Below, in pieces: positions 35,708-46,474 of a stretch of 64,000 nucleotides of DNA (position 1 is the stretch's first letter; the number at the start of each line of letters is the position of its first letter). Made by a program: the position numbers and the translations under genes. This stretch comes from Cryptomeria japonica. Its lineage: Eukaryota > Streptophyta > Pinopsida > Cupressales > Cupressaceae. Where the stretch lies: contig NC_081406.1 of NCBI RefSeq assembly GCF_030272615.1, positions 399,234,939 through 399,298,938 of the forward strand. Direction: 5' to 3'. The notes under the pieces are model-generated. The model was given only the letters and a program-made list of their open reading frames with translations. It did not search any database and was not told where the DNA came from.

Positions 35708-37847
35708 GTAGAGATTGGATTGACATGATTGATTTCTCAGTTATGATGACATGGCTTTGTAAGAAGGTTGAGACCTCATTTCAACAAACATGTCACTATG
35801 CAATGCAACTAATGGGATTGACAAATGCAACCTAAAAGGATGACAATGCAACTTAATGTTTTTGTTGTTTTTCAAGATTTTGACAAACTCATGAATGCAA
35901 TTCTAAAAATGAGACCCTTAGGAAATTGAAATGATGTCTAGACCTCAAAGGACAAAAGGACCAAGTGACAATAGGACAAATTGACAATGTCTCACCTATA
36001 TGCTTGGATACTAAGCTAGGTTTGACCAAATGACATTGATGACAAAAAGACAAAAGTTTGGTAAGGTCAAGACTTCCTAAAAATAACTTAGGGTTTATCA
36101 AAGATTTGCATTACTCAAGTATGACAAAACCTAGTTTTGACACTATATGAAAAGGGAGAATTACTATGCAAATGACCCTAATATGATATGATAATGACCT
36201 AAGCTTAATGAAGAGACCTAGGGTATGCAAATGCAAATGTATGGAAATGGTATTACTCTAATGCAAGAGGACACATGCAAATGGATAACCCTTATTGATA
36301 GGCAAAGGAGTATGACCTAGGTGAAATCTAACCTTGGTACTTGACAATGAACTTGCAAAATGCAAACCTAGGATGAACCTAAATCTAAGTGACATGAATG
36401 TTGAGACAAGATTTTGAAAAATGTTTGACAACCATGTTTGAAGGTGTTTTGAACTTTGTTGGATGAAATACTCTTGTGTTTAACCTTGTTTTGAATCAAT
36501 TTGTCTTATTTTTGAAATGAGACACAACTCAACTTTTGACAAGCAAAGAAGACAAGATATTTTAACTTAGACTCAAGACAATCATGCTCATTCACACATT
36601 TCTTATGGTAGGCAAGGACATTAGGTACTTGAGAGGTAGACTCGTTATGAGATTCAAGGAGAATACATAGATGCTTGACCCCATGGGCTCCCCTCCACGG
36701 CACTCACTTCTCAGGGCAGCCAAGCATCAGTCCCCATGGAAAAATCCCCATGGCGAACTTAGTATCTCTTCCAAGTATCTGAACTCCTCCCTCTCAAGCA
36801 ACTAGAAGGATTTTTGGCCTCTAAATACAAGGTGTTTAGAAAGGATTTCTGTTAAGCGTTACTCCTTGGTGTCACACAAGCGTGATTGAGACATAGGCCC
36901 ACCAAGATACCAAACAAATGTAGTCGTGCAAGCATGATTTAGACCATGAGGCCCTACTTAGATGTTGATATGAGAAAGAGTCCAAGGGTCATCACTTCCC
37001 AAGTAACTACAATTCCCACGTAACCCTTCCTTCAAAGCTTTCACCCATCAAGTATTTATTTATAGTGAGTTAGAATGCCAAGGTACTCTAGCTGTGCTCA
37101 CTTTGGGTCATTCCCTTCTCATGATTGTCACTTGCTTGCAAAAGAAAGAAAATGGTCATGAAGGTAGGCCCTCTAAAGGTAACAAACAATCCAAGACATG
37201 AGAATGGTATCGAAGATCTGGATTTCTGATCACCCTAAGAAGGATGAGGGCATACTCTCCTACTCCAATGTCAAACTTGACAAGCAAAGGGAACACATGT
37301 TCATTCCATCCTACTTAGCAATCATACTAGGTGCCTAATTATGAGTCACAAACACAAAGTTTGATTGGAATACAAGGCAACCTGCAAAATCACTAAGTTA
37401 GAAGTTTGATTTGTTTGGTCTTTGACTAGCAAACCTGCATAAGATCTGTTAGTAGTTTCATTTTTGTCTTCACCATGCGTAATGCCATGGTGCTGCACAG
37501 AGAATCAGTACCAAAGAAAAACCAAAATGCAGAAACAGAATGCAAAACAAAGCAATTTGCTAGTAAAAACACTGCTTTTTACCTCTGTTTCTGGCCTTAC
37601 ACAGGCACAAAATGTCTTACACAAGCGCAGAATGCAGTAACACAGGTGCAGAATGAAGTAACACAGGTGCAAATCCCTTTGACACAGGTGCAGAAGTCCT
37701 TGACATAGGTGCAAATCCCTTGACACAAGCACAGAATGCAGTGACACAGGCGCAGAAGTGCCGAGAAAGCCCTGAATTACCCTGTTTCTTGGGTTTTTCA
37801 CCTGCAAATCAACTCAAAAGCACTCAAAAGAATGGTTAGGGGGTTAG
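35708..37847 (-). other. Long 5' leader of element C
   Basis: About 2.1 kb between primer site and the long ORF, without a domain I recognise. It contains a 21-bp tandem array near the primer-site end (37599-37763). Confidence 0.5.
37599..37763 (-). repeat. Eight-unit, about 21-bp tandem repeat in the C leader
   Basis: Eight units of about 20-21 bp on the theme ACACAGGTGCAGAA plus 7 variable bases. On the minus strand they lie in a 100-codon open stretch (37807-37505) and translate as a repeated seven-residue pattern such as DLHLCQG, LLHLCQR, DLHLCYF, ILHLCYC. The array sits about 90-250 nt downstream of the primer site on the element's strand. Confidence 0.8.
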
Positions 37848-37865
37848 TTCACATCGGGTTCACCA
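37848..37865 (-). other. Candidate primer-binding site of element C
   Basis: On the minus strand TGGTGAACCCGATGTGAA starts five bases inside LTR C2. The TGG start is right for a tRNA 3' end (CCA), but it is not the initiator-Met site used by the other elements, and I could not assign the tRNA. Confidence 0.5.
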
Positions 37866-37870
37866 ACTAA

Positions 37871-39196
37871 TGTAGATAGGAATCTGGAAATCATCAAAGC
37901 AATAACAAATTGGACTAGCTCAATCATGAAAACTCAATTGTAGTGATAAATCCTAATTGCATTCAATGAAAGCATGAAAACAAGACATTCAATATGAAAT
38001 CTAAGCAAACCAAATGTAGATGTCTCCTTCATGTGGCTCCATTGTCCTTCTTTCTCCTTCAAATTGCTTTGTTTTGTGGATCTCACTTTCAAGTTCATAA
38101 GTATAATGTGAAAGCAAGATTGTTAAGACAAGATGACAGCATAAGGGTACTAGAAGCGTGATTGATTCGACCTTTTGATTGAAGAAATTCATCCAATTTA
38201 TAGATAAATTGGAGAAAAGACAATATTAGCATGACATTGATATTAGAGGCAATTGATTTCAAAAATGGCACAATTGAGTTGAAGGAAGAAGGTTATGACA
38301 CCTTCTATGTCATGAATTATGGCATATTGCCAATGCAAAGGTTAGAGGACTAAAAGCTTATGACATATTACTATGCCAATAGTATGATGCATGAGAAATT
38401 CATGCTTCCACCGAAGCACAAAAATAGGGAAAGACTAGAGAGGAATTGATTAGGTGGAAATTGAAATTAGGAAATTAGAAAATGAGGAAATTAGAAAATT
38501 AGAAATTGATGAAATTAGAAAATTAGAAATTGATGAAATTAGAAAATTAGGTGAATTAATTAATAATTTTTCATTCATTAATTTATTCACAAAAAGAGAA
38601 GGAATTAATTAGCCAATTAAATAAATATTTAATTGTGACAAGAAGACTTAGGATAAATAAATAAATTATTTAACCTAGAGGGAAAATGACAAACAAGATT
38701 AAATGAATAAATCATAAAACCCTAGAAGATGAATTAGAAATGCAAGGACGACAATTAGGTCTTGACAAAAGATAATTAATGTCGATTCGATTTAATCATG
38801 ATTCTGACTGAAAAAGGACTAGTGTTGATAAATGATTAAAATTGGTTGACAAAAATCAATGACAAATTGACCAAGATTGACAAGGAGATCAAATTGATAA
38901 GTGCCAATTGACATGATTGAAGAGGACAAGGATCGATGATGAATCGATCGCAAAATGACAAAATTGACAAGGACAAGGATCAACCAAAATCATGACTGAA
39001 GATTGTTATCGACAAGACCTAATTCGAAAGCGATAAAAATGAGGAGTGCAGAAGAAGGACTCGATGCTCGCAAATGATAAAGACCAAGTGCGCAACATAG
39101 AAGAAATGTTAATGCGACGCAAGAACCCTAAAATAAGGCAATGTGCAAATGTTAAAGTATGACTCCGCAAGCGTTGACCATTTTTAGATGTCTACA
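37871..39196 (-). repeat. LTR C2 (shared central LTR) of element C
   Basis: 1,326 bp, same termini as C1. It is 24 bp longer because of one extra AATTAGAAATTGATGAAATT unit at about 38510-38540. It is followed by C internal sequence instead of flank. Confidence 0.9.
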
Positions 39197-40712
39197 TTTT
39201 GCCCCTCTTTGAGACAATGCGATTTTAAGCGTTGTTTCAAAGAACAGTAATGAAAATGCCCCAGACAATGACAATGATATATGCATGCCCCCTCGAGGAA
39301 TTGGCCGGAAAAATCTAGAAAAGAGGCCAAGTGATCGATAAGAATGACAGAAGACAATAGGTTCGAATGGACTACCAAGACTGATGGAAGAAATGTTAGT
39401 AAGAAGAAATTCGACAGAGGACAGTTAGAGATGAAGAAAAACTTGCTTTCACCAATGCACTTTGTAGGTGAGAACCTTTATTTGATATGGCAAAATGGAT
39501 GCGGTGCAACATGGCAATGAAGGCCAGAGTGATAATGCAATCCCTTTGCGTAAGATAGACATGTTCACAGACAAGGAATGGTGGTTCAAAAATCCTAAGA
39601 CAAACTCGCCCCATAATGTTATGAAACACTCCACAAATAGAAGACAAAAAATAATAAAGGACCATGAGCCATCCCGACCACTCTAAATCATGTAGTGACA
39701 TCATCAAGCAACATAGGAACATGGGCAAAGCCAAAAATAAATCAATAAAAAGATAAGATGCACAAATTCAACCAAGTCAAACAAACAGTCTGATCGTCAT
39801 TGTCAAAAGTTGAAAGTGTTGATAGGACGGTCATGTTGTCTGGTTTCAGGACATGTGGTACCCCATCTAAGACAGGACACAGTCTGGTTTTGAGCATACC
39901 ACACCCTATATAAGACTCATGATAATGTGCCAAGGATGAATGATATTGATGTTGATTGATTGATATGACAATTGTGATCAGCTTGAATGTCTGGTGTGAT
40001 TGAAAAAGTTCATCTCTTAACGCATGATTCCATTAAAGCACAATGTGTGATTGCATGTCATTGGAGGTATGCTCAGCGATCTATTGATGCACAAAGGGGA
40101 TATTTTTTTGTTTTCTTTTCGAGTTTTACAATTTTTTGTTCATTTTTTTCAGGACTTTATATGATTTTTAGGGATTTTTTCAAGACATTATTTGATTTTT
40201 TAAATTTTTTTTAGGGCATTATTTGATTTTTTTTGGATTTTTTCAGGACATTATTTGATTTTTTTGGATTTTTTCAAGACATTATAGCCGAAAATGAACA
40301 CATGATCTTTTTTGATGTTTTTGAATGTTTTCAGGATTTTTTTCAATTTTTTTGATTATTTCAGGACATTTTTCATTTTTTATGAATTTGCCCCCAGTGT
40401 CTAGCAAGGCAAGGAATATGATAGGTGAATAAATAGGCTATGTGAAATGTTGGTGGATAGAGGGAAGACAAAGGCCTTTTATTATGGAGACAATACGGAT
40501 GCAATTTTCAAGGGCTATTGCGTGATGGGACAAGAGACTAGATATGACAATGTAAAGCAGGAACATGGCATGAGGGACATGTCAAGAGGTTTTTGAAACT
40601 ATGTTTAAATTTTGCGTCCTTTTGTTAGATCAAGATCAAGGAATGAAAAAGAGTGTATGGATAGTGATAAGATATGGATAGATAAGCAAGACCAAGAATG
40701 GATAAGGGACAT
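39197..40712 (-). other. Truncated second internal copy of element C
   Basis: It is collinear with 30866 to about 32363, including polypurine tract and T-rich array, then breaks off at GGGACAT. Differences from the first copy are mostly C/T or G/A, many at CpG. Confidence 0.85.
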
Positions 40713-40895
40713 CAAATATCTTGTGTTGTGGTTGTATTGCTTTAGTGGGTGAATGTTTTATTCGTATTTTGGTTTGTATGTGTGATAATTGGTTTGATTG
40801 TCAAACTGGTTTACTGGTTTATCTTTAGACTGTGTAAGTGTTTTAGTGCAAAGATTTTTGGCATACTAATTCACCCCCCCCTCTTAGTATTCATC
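40713..40895 (+). repeat. 3' end fragment of another LTR (I)
   Basis: It ends AATTCACCCCCCCCTCTTAG then TATTCATCA, the signature of the 3' end of the plus-oriented Copia LTRs of this window (G, D). Element A sequence resumes directly after it. Its start is lost at the break with C. Confidence 0.5.
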
Positions 40896-42668
40896 ACTTC
40901 CTTGATTTCCTTATCACTCTTGATAGCATCAAGTCTCCTAGCTTCAAGTTTATTGTATAGAGATAAAGGTATCTCTTTCAAAATTTAAACTAATGCCTTC
41001 TTATAAATATCTATATACAATCAAATAGCTTCCTCTAACTCATTTTTCTCACTCTCTTCAAAAACTTCATAATATTTTGATAAATTCTTTAATATCCCAT
41101 CTTTTGTCACTTCATCAATAATTTCAACATAGGTCATTGTTGCCTTACCAGATCCAGTATCATCACCCTTCTTCTTTTTGCTTGTTGTTGCAGGTGTGAC
41201 TATTTCTCTCTTCTACATAGGCTTTCTTATCGGTGGTGGAGGTGCAGTAGGGTGAGTTGCCTTTCTGACAAGTCTCCTCCTTGGTTTTTCCTTTTGTTTC
41301 TCTACCAGTGGTTTTACCACATCCTTCTAAAAGCTACAGGGTCATTATCCTCAGGGTCAGAGTCAGAAGTGATTGGGGAAATGTGAACTTGTGGCTTCTT
41401 CACTTATTTAGTAGAAACCTCTCCCCATTTGACTTCCTATTTAGATTTGGAACCTACTTGAGTATCTATCTTGTAAATCACATACTACACATATGCAAAC
41501 ATTTTCTCAATTTTCTTCTCTCTCCTTTTTCTATTGAAACTTGTTTTCACTTCAAGATCCTTTTCTCTTGCAGTACCAAAGTGCTATGTCTTATCATCTA
41601 ATGGGGAATCTAACAACATCTTTGCATAAAGCTCAAAAATACTATCATCTACCTCATATCCAAGCTTAGTGATCCAGATTTGCCTAGGTTCACTACTTCC
41701 ATGAGTGTTTCATCAGTTTTCACCATAAAACATATGTCAATGGAGTACTTCTCCACAATGTTCTTAGAGATTCTTTCCCTTTGCCTCATGTTCTCCTGAA
41801 ATGTCTTGGAGTAACCCTAGAGCTTCTCATCCCTACCGATACCAAGACCAGTGATAGCCATTTTGATTTGCATACCTACCGGTATGTCATGAGCCCATTG
41901 CTTCTTTCCTAAACCGGGTAGCTCATTTAGGAGATAAAGCATCAAACAGATAATTAACTTTCCATATCTGAATGTGCCTTTCTTGGTTCCTTTGATCTTA
42001 GTAAAGTTTAACATTAACTCACTCCTTATCCATTCACACAAGTCATATTTCACATTATTTCTTAATATTTGATATGCGACATGAATGCATGAACTTGCGA
42101 CAGAATTCAATTGGTTCGATTGAGTTACCTTATATCCTATGATAATACGATCATTCTTGCAACCAGTTACCTTATCCTCATTGATCTGTTATCTAGTGTG
42201 GAACCAGTGAGTTTTTGAATCTTGTCCAACCCTAGGTAAGTCAGTGACAGCTTGAATAACTTCCTTTGTGATCATGTAGGGTCTATCTAATGAAATGAAT
42301 TTGTTATGAACCCTGCTAAGGATGTATCTGATAACTTCATCCTTGAATTCCGGTAAATATATAATATCGGTTAACCCTAGATCCTTAATTACCTTAAATT
42401 CTAGTTTGATCTTTCCAGTGTCTCCTAGTCTCACTGATTGATACATGCTTTTTATGTCTTCGGTGCCTAGATCCTCAAGAGTGTAGTGGATGTATGCCCT
42501 CACATCTTCAACATACATTCCTCCTTTAGGAACCCTAGAAAATGCTCCCGCGGAGTCTTCCTTCTTCGCAATTTCAGGAACCTCCTTAAAGACTGGTCTT
42601 AACCTATCCTTAATTTCGATGATAGTCAGATTTGCAATAAAAGTAGGAGCAAAAGATCTAGATGCCAT
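40896..42668 (-). pseudogene. ORF2 of element A, copy 2 (N-terminal two thirds)
   Basis: It starts at the ATG at 42668 (MASRSFAPTFIANLTIIEI). Blocks match copy 1: VYVEDVRAYI-like, KDEVIRYILSRV, ITKEVIQAVTDLPRVGQ, KYDLCEWIRSEL and KIKGTKKGTF. A deletion with frame loss follows PRVGQ near 42210. Stops at 41584 and 41437 fall at the same codons as 19572 and 19449 in copy 1. The C-terminal end is displaced to 28803-29198, and about 660 bp between are missing. Confidence 0.75.
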
Positions 42669-43048
42669 GTCGAAAAATACCTGAAAGTGAATGTCGGTGG
42701 ACAATTTGAGTGCTTCAGATAACTTTCTCAAAATCCTTTCTCAATGCCCTGCTTGCTCTTAGTTCACCTTTACTTCGCTCTGATTGTTTGAATGCTCAAT
42801 AAGTGAAAATGAATTCACTTAGCTTCTTTTATCAGTGAATAAAACCTCGATTTTCTGTCATTAATGTTTCACCAACAACACTATGGATGTCGGTTTCACA
42901 ATTAAGTATCAAGGTAATCTTCATCGATGATAAACACAATTTTCTATATTTCTTTCCACATCTTCTTAGATCTCTTTAGGGGTAATATACAAAATTTAGT
43001 AGTGACTTTTCCAACCCCTTAGGTTTTTGCCATAGTTAGGTTTTTGCC
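42669..43048 (-). other. Spacer between gag and ORF2, element A copy 2
   Basis: Non-coding and collinear with 20697-21059. It contains a short local duplication (GGTTTTTGCC, twice at about 43022-43048). Confidence 0.6.
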
Positions 43049-44213
43049 TTAGTTACCAGTGGAATTCTCTGCCGGTGGAGGAATACTCTGTTGTACTAGT
43101 GGATTTACCAGTATAGATCCATCTCCACTTTGTTCTTCAAATTTTCTAACCCACCTCTTGGTATGATCTTGTTGTATTTCATCTACCTTCTGCTTTCTTT
43201 TCTCATTGTCTTTATCATTATTAGTTGGTTGAGTCTTTCTTCTGCAATACTTAGCAATATGACCTATTTTGTTGCATGAATAACATGTAACATTTCTCTT
43301 CTGAATTGGTTTGATATATCCAGTATTATTATTATTTCTTGACCTACAATGATTAGCAAAATGTCCAAACTTTCCACATGCATGACATTTAACATTGATT
43401 CTGTAGTATTATGATTTATAACCATATTTCTTGCAATTTGTGCATTGACCGGGAACAAAATTTATAGTTTTGATTTGCCTTATTTCTACATTGTTTAGCC
43501 ATATGCCCAAATTTATTACAAACAAAGCATCTACCATTGAATTTATAAGCATTATATTGCCTTACCAGTTTCTTGTGTTCTGATGAGTTCTGCATACCGG
43601 TTGTCTGATCTTCATTAGTAGTACAAAGCTTTCACCTTGTACAAATCCAAGTCCTCTAGAATCATCAATCTGTCTTTGTCTTTTCAGTAAGTCATCCAAT
43701 TGTGTAGCACTGATCCTAAACTTTTCTTTATATTCACTTGCAGTAGTCAGATCATCTCTCAAAGTAGTTATTTGCCTTTCAAGTTCTTGTGCATTGTTTT
43801 GGGAGTGTGCCAAATTAGTTCTCAACAGATTATTCTCATGAGTCAATCTTCCACATTCATCAAATTTGTTCTTCAGAGATAAAACAAGAATCTTCCTTCT
43901 TCTTTCTATCCTCAATATCTTTTGATAACCTCATGGTCAGATCTTGCATTTCATTCTTCATGAGCATATTTTCTTGACTTAGTTTCTGACATTGTTCCTT
44001 AAGAGCATTCTTCTCCTCATCATTCAGTTGTTGCAAAATTTCTTTTCTTTTGGCTTGAGCAGATGACAACCTTTATTGCAGGATAAGAATGAATTCATTT
44101 GCAGAGTTCAATTCTTCTTGCAATTTCAAGTTCTTCATCCTTTCAACATCATAATCTTCAAGAGTCATCTCAAGTTGTTTCTCCATATCCATATTCAAAG
44201 ATTCTAGTTTCAT
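43049..44213 (-). pseudogene. Gag-like coiled-coil and zinc-knuckle protein, element A copy 2
   Basis: The best start is the ATG at 44213 (MKLESLNMDMEKQLEMTLEDYDVERM), which is better preserved than copy 1. The coiled coil is clear (RLTHENNLLRTNLAHSQNNAQELERQITTL). A frameshift lies between about 43915 and 43860. The knuckle region (about 43520-43250) is out of phase, with at least one more frameshift. The gag end homologous to copy 1 is at 43049. Confidence 0.7.
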
Positions 44214-44252
44214 AATCTTCCTTAAGTTGTTAAACTTCTTCTGAGGTACTAA

Positions 44253-44264
44253 GCTCTGATACCA
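44253..44264 (-). other. Primer-binding site of element A at LTR3
   Basis: It reads TGGTATCAGAGC on the minus strand, two bases from LTR3. Confidence 0.9.
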
Positions 44265-44266
44265 AT

Positions 44267-45186
44267 TGTTGGGATCTGAGAACATTGAGAGGGGGGCTGA
44301 ATCGGTGTTATGTGGGAATCAACAATATTTAACTTTCTAAACCATGCATGTATGTACTGGTAAACAAATAAGCATATAACAAGAAGCCAATAAACCATCC
44401 ACATAAATGAACACCATAACACATAGAATTTATATGTGGAAAACCTGAATGAGGAAAAACCACGATGGGATTTGTGACCCACAATATCAGTTCACTGGCC
44501 ATATGAAAAGATATTACATAAAAAGGGGCATGCACTTGCAGGAAGGCATACTGCCTAGAGCATAGTGCTCATCACTAAAGAGCCTCACTGACTACAAGCT
44601 TTCTGCCAAAGTAAATTAGTGAAAATGAACTCAGGAATGCATCTGGTATGCCAAATTGAGTTCTAGTTCTATTTCTTCTCTGTATCGGTTCACAATCTTG
44701 AACAATTACTCTTATTATTTCTCCTCCAAGAGTGCTTTCCTAGGTATCTATAGATCATTGCATGATATAATTTTTACATATAAAAATGATCTCCATACAT
44801 ATATTTTGCATCTCACAGTTTTTGTGTGTCTATCTTCATACCATCTCTTCATATCTATTAAATTGACCTAGCAAACTGACTTATATACCTATTACATAAG
44901 ATGTCGTATGTCGGCTTATAATGCATTTTCAAAGAGTATTAAATTTCACTCTCGACAATAATTAAAAAATGATTTACTAAAATAAATCTTTCTTAATGTC
45001 GGCTTCCTTGAAGTACTGATGTCGGTGCCAATACCGATGTAGCCCTGAATGCTTCCAATACCAATATGTCCTGGTATATGCCTCCTAGTGTCGGTTTGTA
45101 ACTTCCATCAAGTCTTGTTGCCTTCTATCTGATCTTGTTGCCATCAATGATAACAAAATGAATCCAATGAGTGTCAATTGCCAACA
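44267..45186 (-). repeat. LTR3 (5'-most LTR) of element A
   Basis: It runs from TGTTGGGATCTGAG to ATTGCCAACA on the plus strand, 920 bp, and is followed directly by the GATGC duplication and non-A sequence. Confidence 0.9.
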
Positions 45187-45191
45187 GATGC
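45187..45191. other. Target-site duplication of element A, right copy (GATGC)
   Basis: It is identical to 16434-16438. Confidence 0.75.
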
Positions 45192-45351
45192 CAACACTAG
45201 CTGTTTGGATGCTTTACCGACACCCTTATGGTCCCAGTAGGTTGAGTGGTTTCTAGTTGATCTGGATCCAACATGATCCGATAGGCTCCGATATAGTTTG
45301 GTGATGGAATTGGCTTGTTCATGATACTCATGCTTGTTGGTATTATGGATG
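45192..45351 (+). repeat. Continuation of LTR fragment H
   Basis: CAACACTAGC continues the LTR start at 16425-16438 once element A is taken out. It is cut at 45352 by the 5' LTR of D. There is no coding content. Confidence 0.4.
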
Positions 45352-46417
45352 TGTTGCATTAGTTTTTTAATTGATGTCAACACTTATCCTTCTGGAGATC
45401 TTTGGTTATGTTGAACCGACACATTGTGTTCATCGGCATATTCAGTGACTTATGCACAATCACGGGTATGTTGCTCATTGGCAGGTTATATTGTTCACCA
45501 GCACTGAGGATGACTTGTTATCATCTGGAGATCACTTGGCTATGTCGAAGACATGGTTTGGATACTTGGATTTGATATTTTGTTTATTGGTCTAATCGGG
45601 TTGACATATTTGCTGTTACCGACAAATTGGTCTAGGTTATGGACCGGTATGCATTATCTATTCTAGATCAGCATGACACGTTATGGAGATGATTTATTAT
45701 TGTTGTAAATGTAGTGAGCCGACATGATGCATCACATCTTGACTTATTTGTAATTGGTTTTATTGTAATATTCTTAGTGAGCTGACCTACATATTTGGTC
45801 TTAGGTTTTGGTATATATGTAAGATCTCATTTGTGAGATAGTATGAAGAGATGGTATATGGTATGTAAGGTTATGATATTGTAACATGGTATGTGAAAAT
45901 ATTTAAGATCATATGAGAAGACCATAGAGAAGGTTCAAGGAAGGTTTGAAGGTGATTATCAGAACTTAACCGGTACTGAATCCAACATTGGAGATGCTAC
46001 TTTGGGCAGTACATTATCATTGGATTTAACCATCCAATTATAGTCAGTGTAACTCTTATTTTGTAATTGAGCAGTGAGCTCTAGGCGGTTGGCCTTTCTG
46101 CATGTGTAGACCCCATTTGTATACACATACTATCTACAATAGTATCATCTGATTGTGGGTAAGTTTTCCTACTGTGGTTTTTCCCCTTATAGATTTTCCA
46201 TGTACAAATCTCTATGTTATGTGTTGTGGATGTTGTTTCTCTTTCTGTTTCATGCATTAAGTTTCACCGGAATTGATATTAACTATTAATTGGTTAACTG
46301 GCATTAAGTTTGGTTTACCGGTATTAAGTATCAAGTTTGATTAAGTTATGTTTGAGTTGAAATTCATGGTCAACTAATTCACCCCCCCCCCTCTCAGTTA
46401 CCTCTTGGGTCCTAACA
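45352..46417 (+). repeat. 5' LTR of element D
   Basis: 1,066 bp, from TGTTGCATTAG to GTCCTAACA. It contains TGTGGTTTTTCCCCTTATAG at about 46170 and the C-run TTCACCCCCCCCCCTCTCAG at about 46379. Confidence 0.9.
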
Positions 46418-46419
46418 AT

Positions 46420-46431
46420 TGGTATCAGAAC
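46420..46431 (+). other. Primer-binding site of element D
   Basis: TGGTATCAGAAC matches initiator-Met tRNA with one change (G to A at position 11). Confidence 0.85.
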
Positions 46432-46474
46432 GTAGTCCTCTTTTTGCAGAAGCCTAATAGCTTAAGGAGATCTT

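Larger units (their letters stand above)
29564..40712 (-). mobile_element. Element C: pol-less LTR retrotransposon in a shared-LTR tandem
   Basis: On the plus strand it has LTR C1 (29564-30865), a complete internal region (30866-37870), LTR C2 (37871-39196), then the first 1.5 kb of a second internal region (39197-40712) that ends abruptly. LTR ends are TGTAGA...TCTACA. The single long frame (32954-35707) has no pol domain. C differs from all other elements here in primer site, polypurine tract and LTR motifs. The two C copies look more alike than the A copies, so this tandem is probably younger. Confidence 0.8.
16439..45186 (-). mobile_element. Element A: three-LTR, pol-less Copia-type retrotransposon with nested insertions
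   Basis: On the plus strand the order is LTR1 (16439-17351), internal region 1 (17352-22246), LTR2 (22247-23178), internal region 2 (23179-44266, broken up), LTR3 (44267-45186). The whole unit is flanked by GATGC. Internal region 1 is complete and encodes only a Gag-like frame and a second long frame (ORF2); no protease, integrase, RT or RNase H is present. Internal region 2 is a diverged copy of region 1, split by B, a B-type LTR, C and an LTR fragment. It has also lost the stretch equivalent to about 18237-18896 of region 1. Confidence 0.8.

Noticed and set aside
35254-35835. Plus-strand open stretch of 193 codons
   Set aside because: Antisense to the Gln-rich part and upstream leader of the element C ORF.
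37599-37763. CRISPR-like repeat array
   Set aside because: Units are contiguous degenerate minisatellite units without spacers, in a plant retrotransposon leader.
45187-45351. Possible host exon between A and D
   Set aside because: It continues an LTR start at 16425 once A is removed, and its minus-strand ORF runs into the D LTR.
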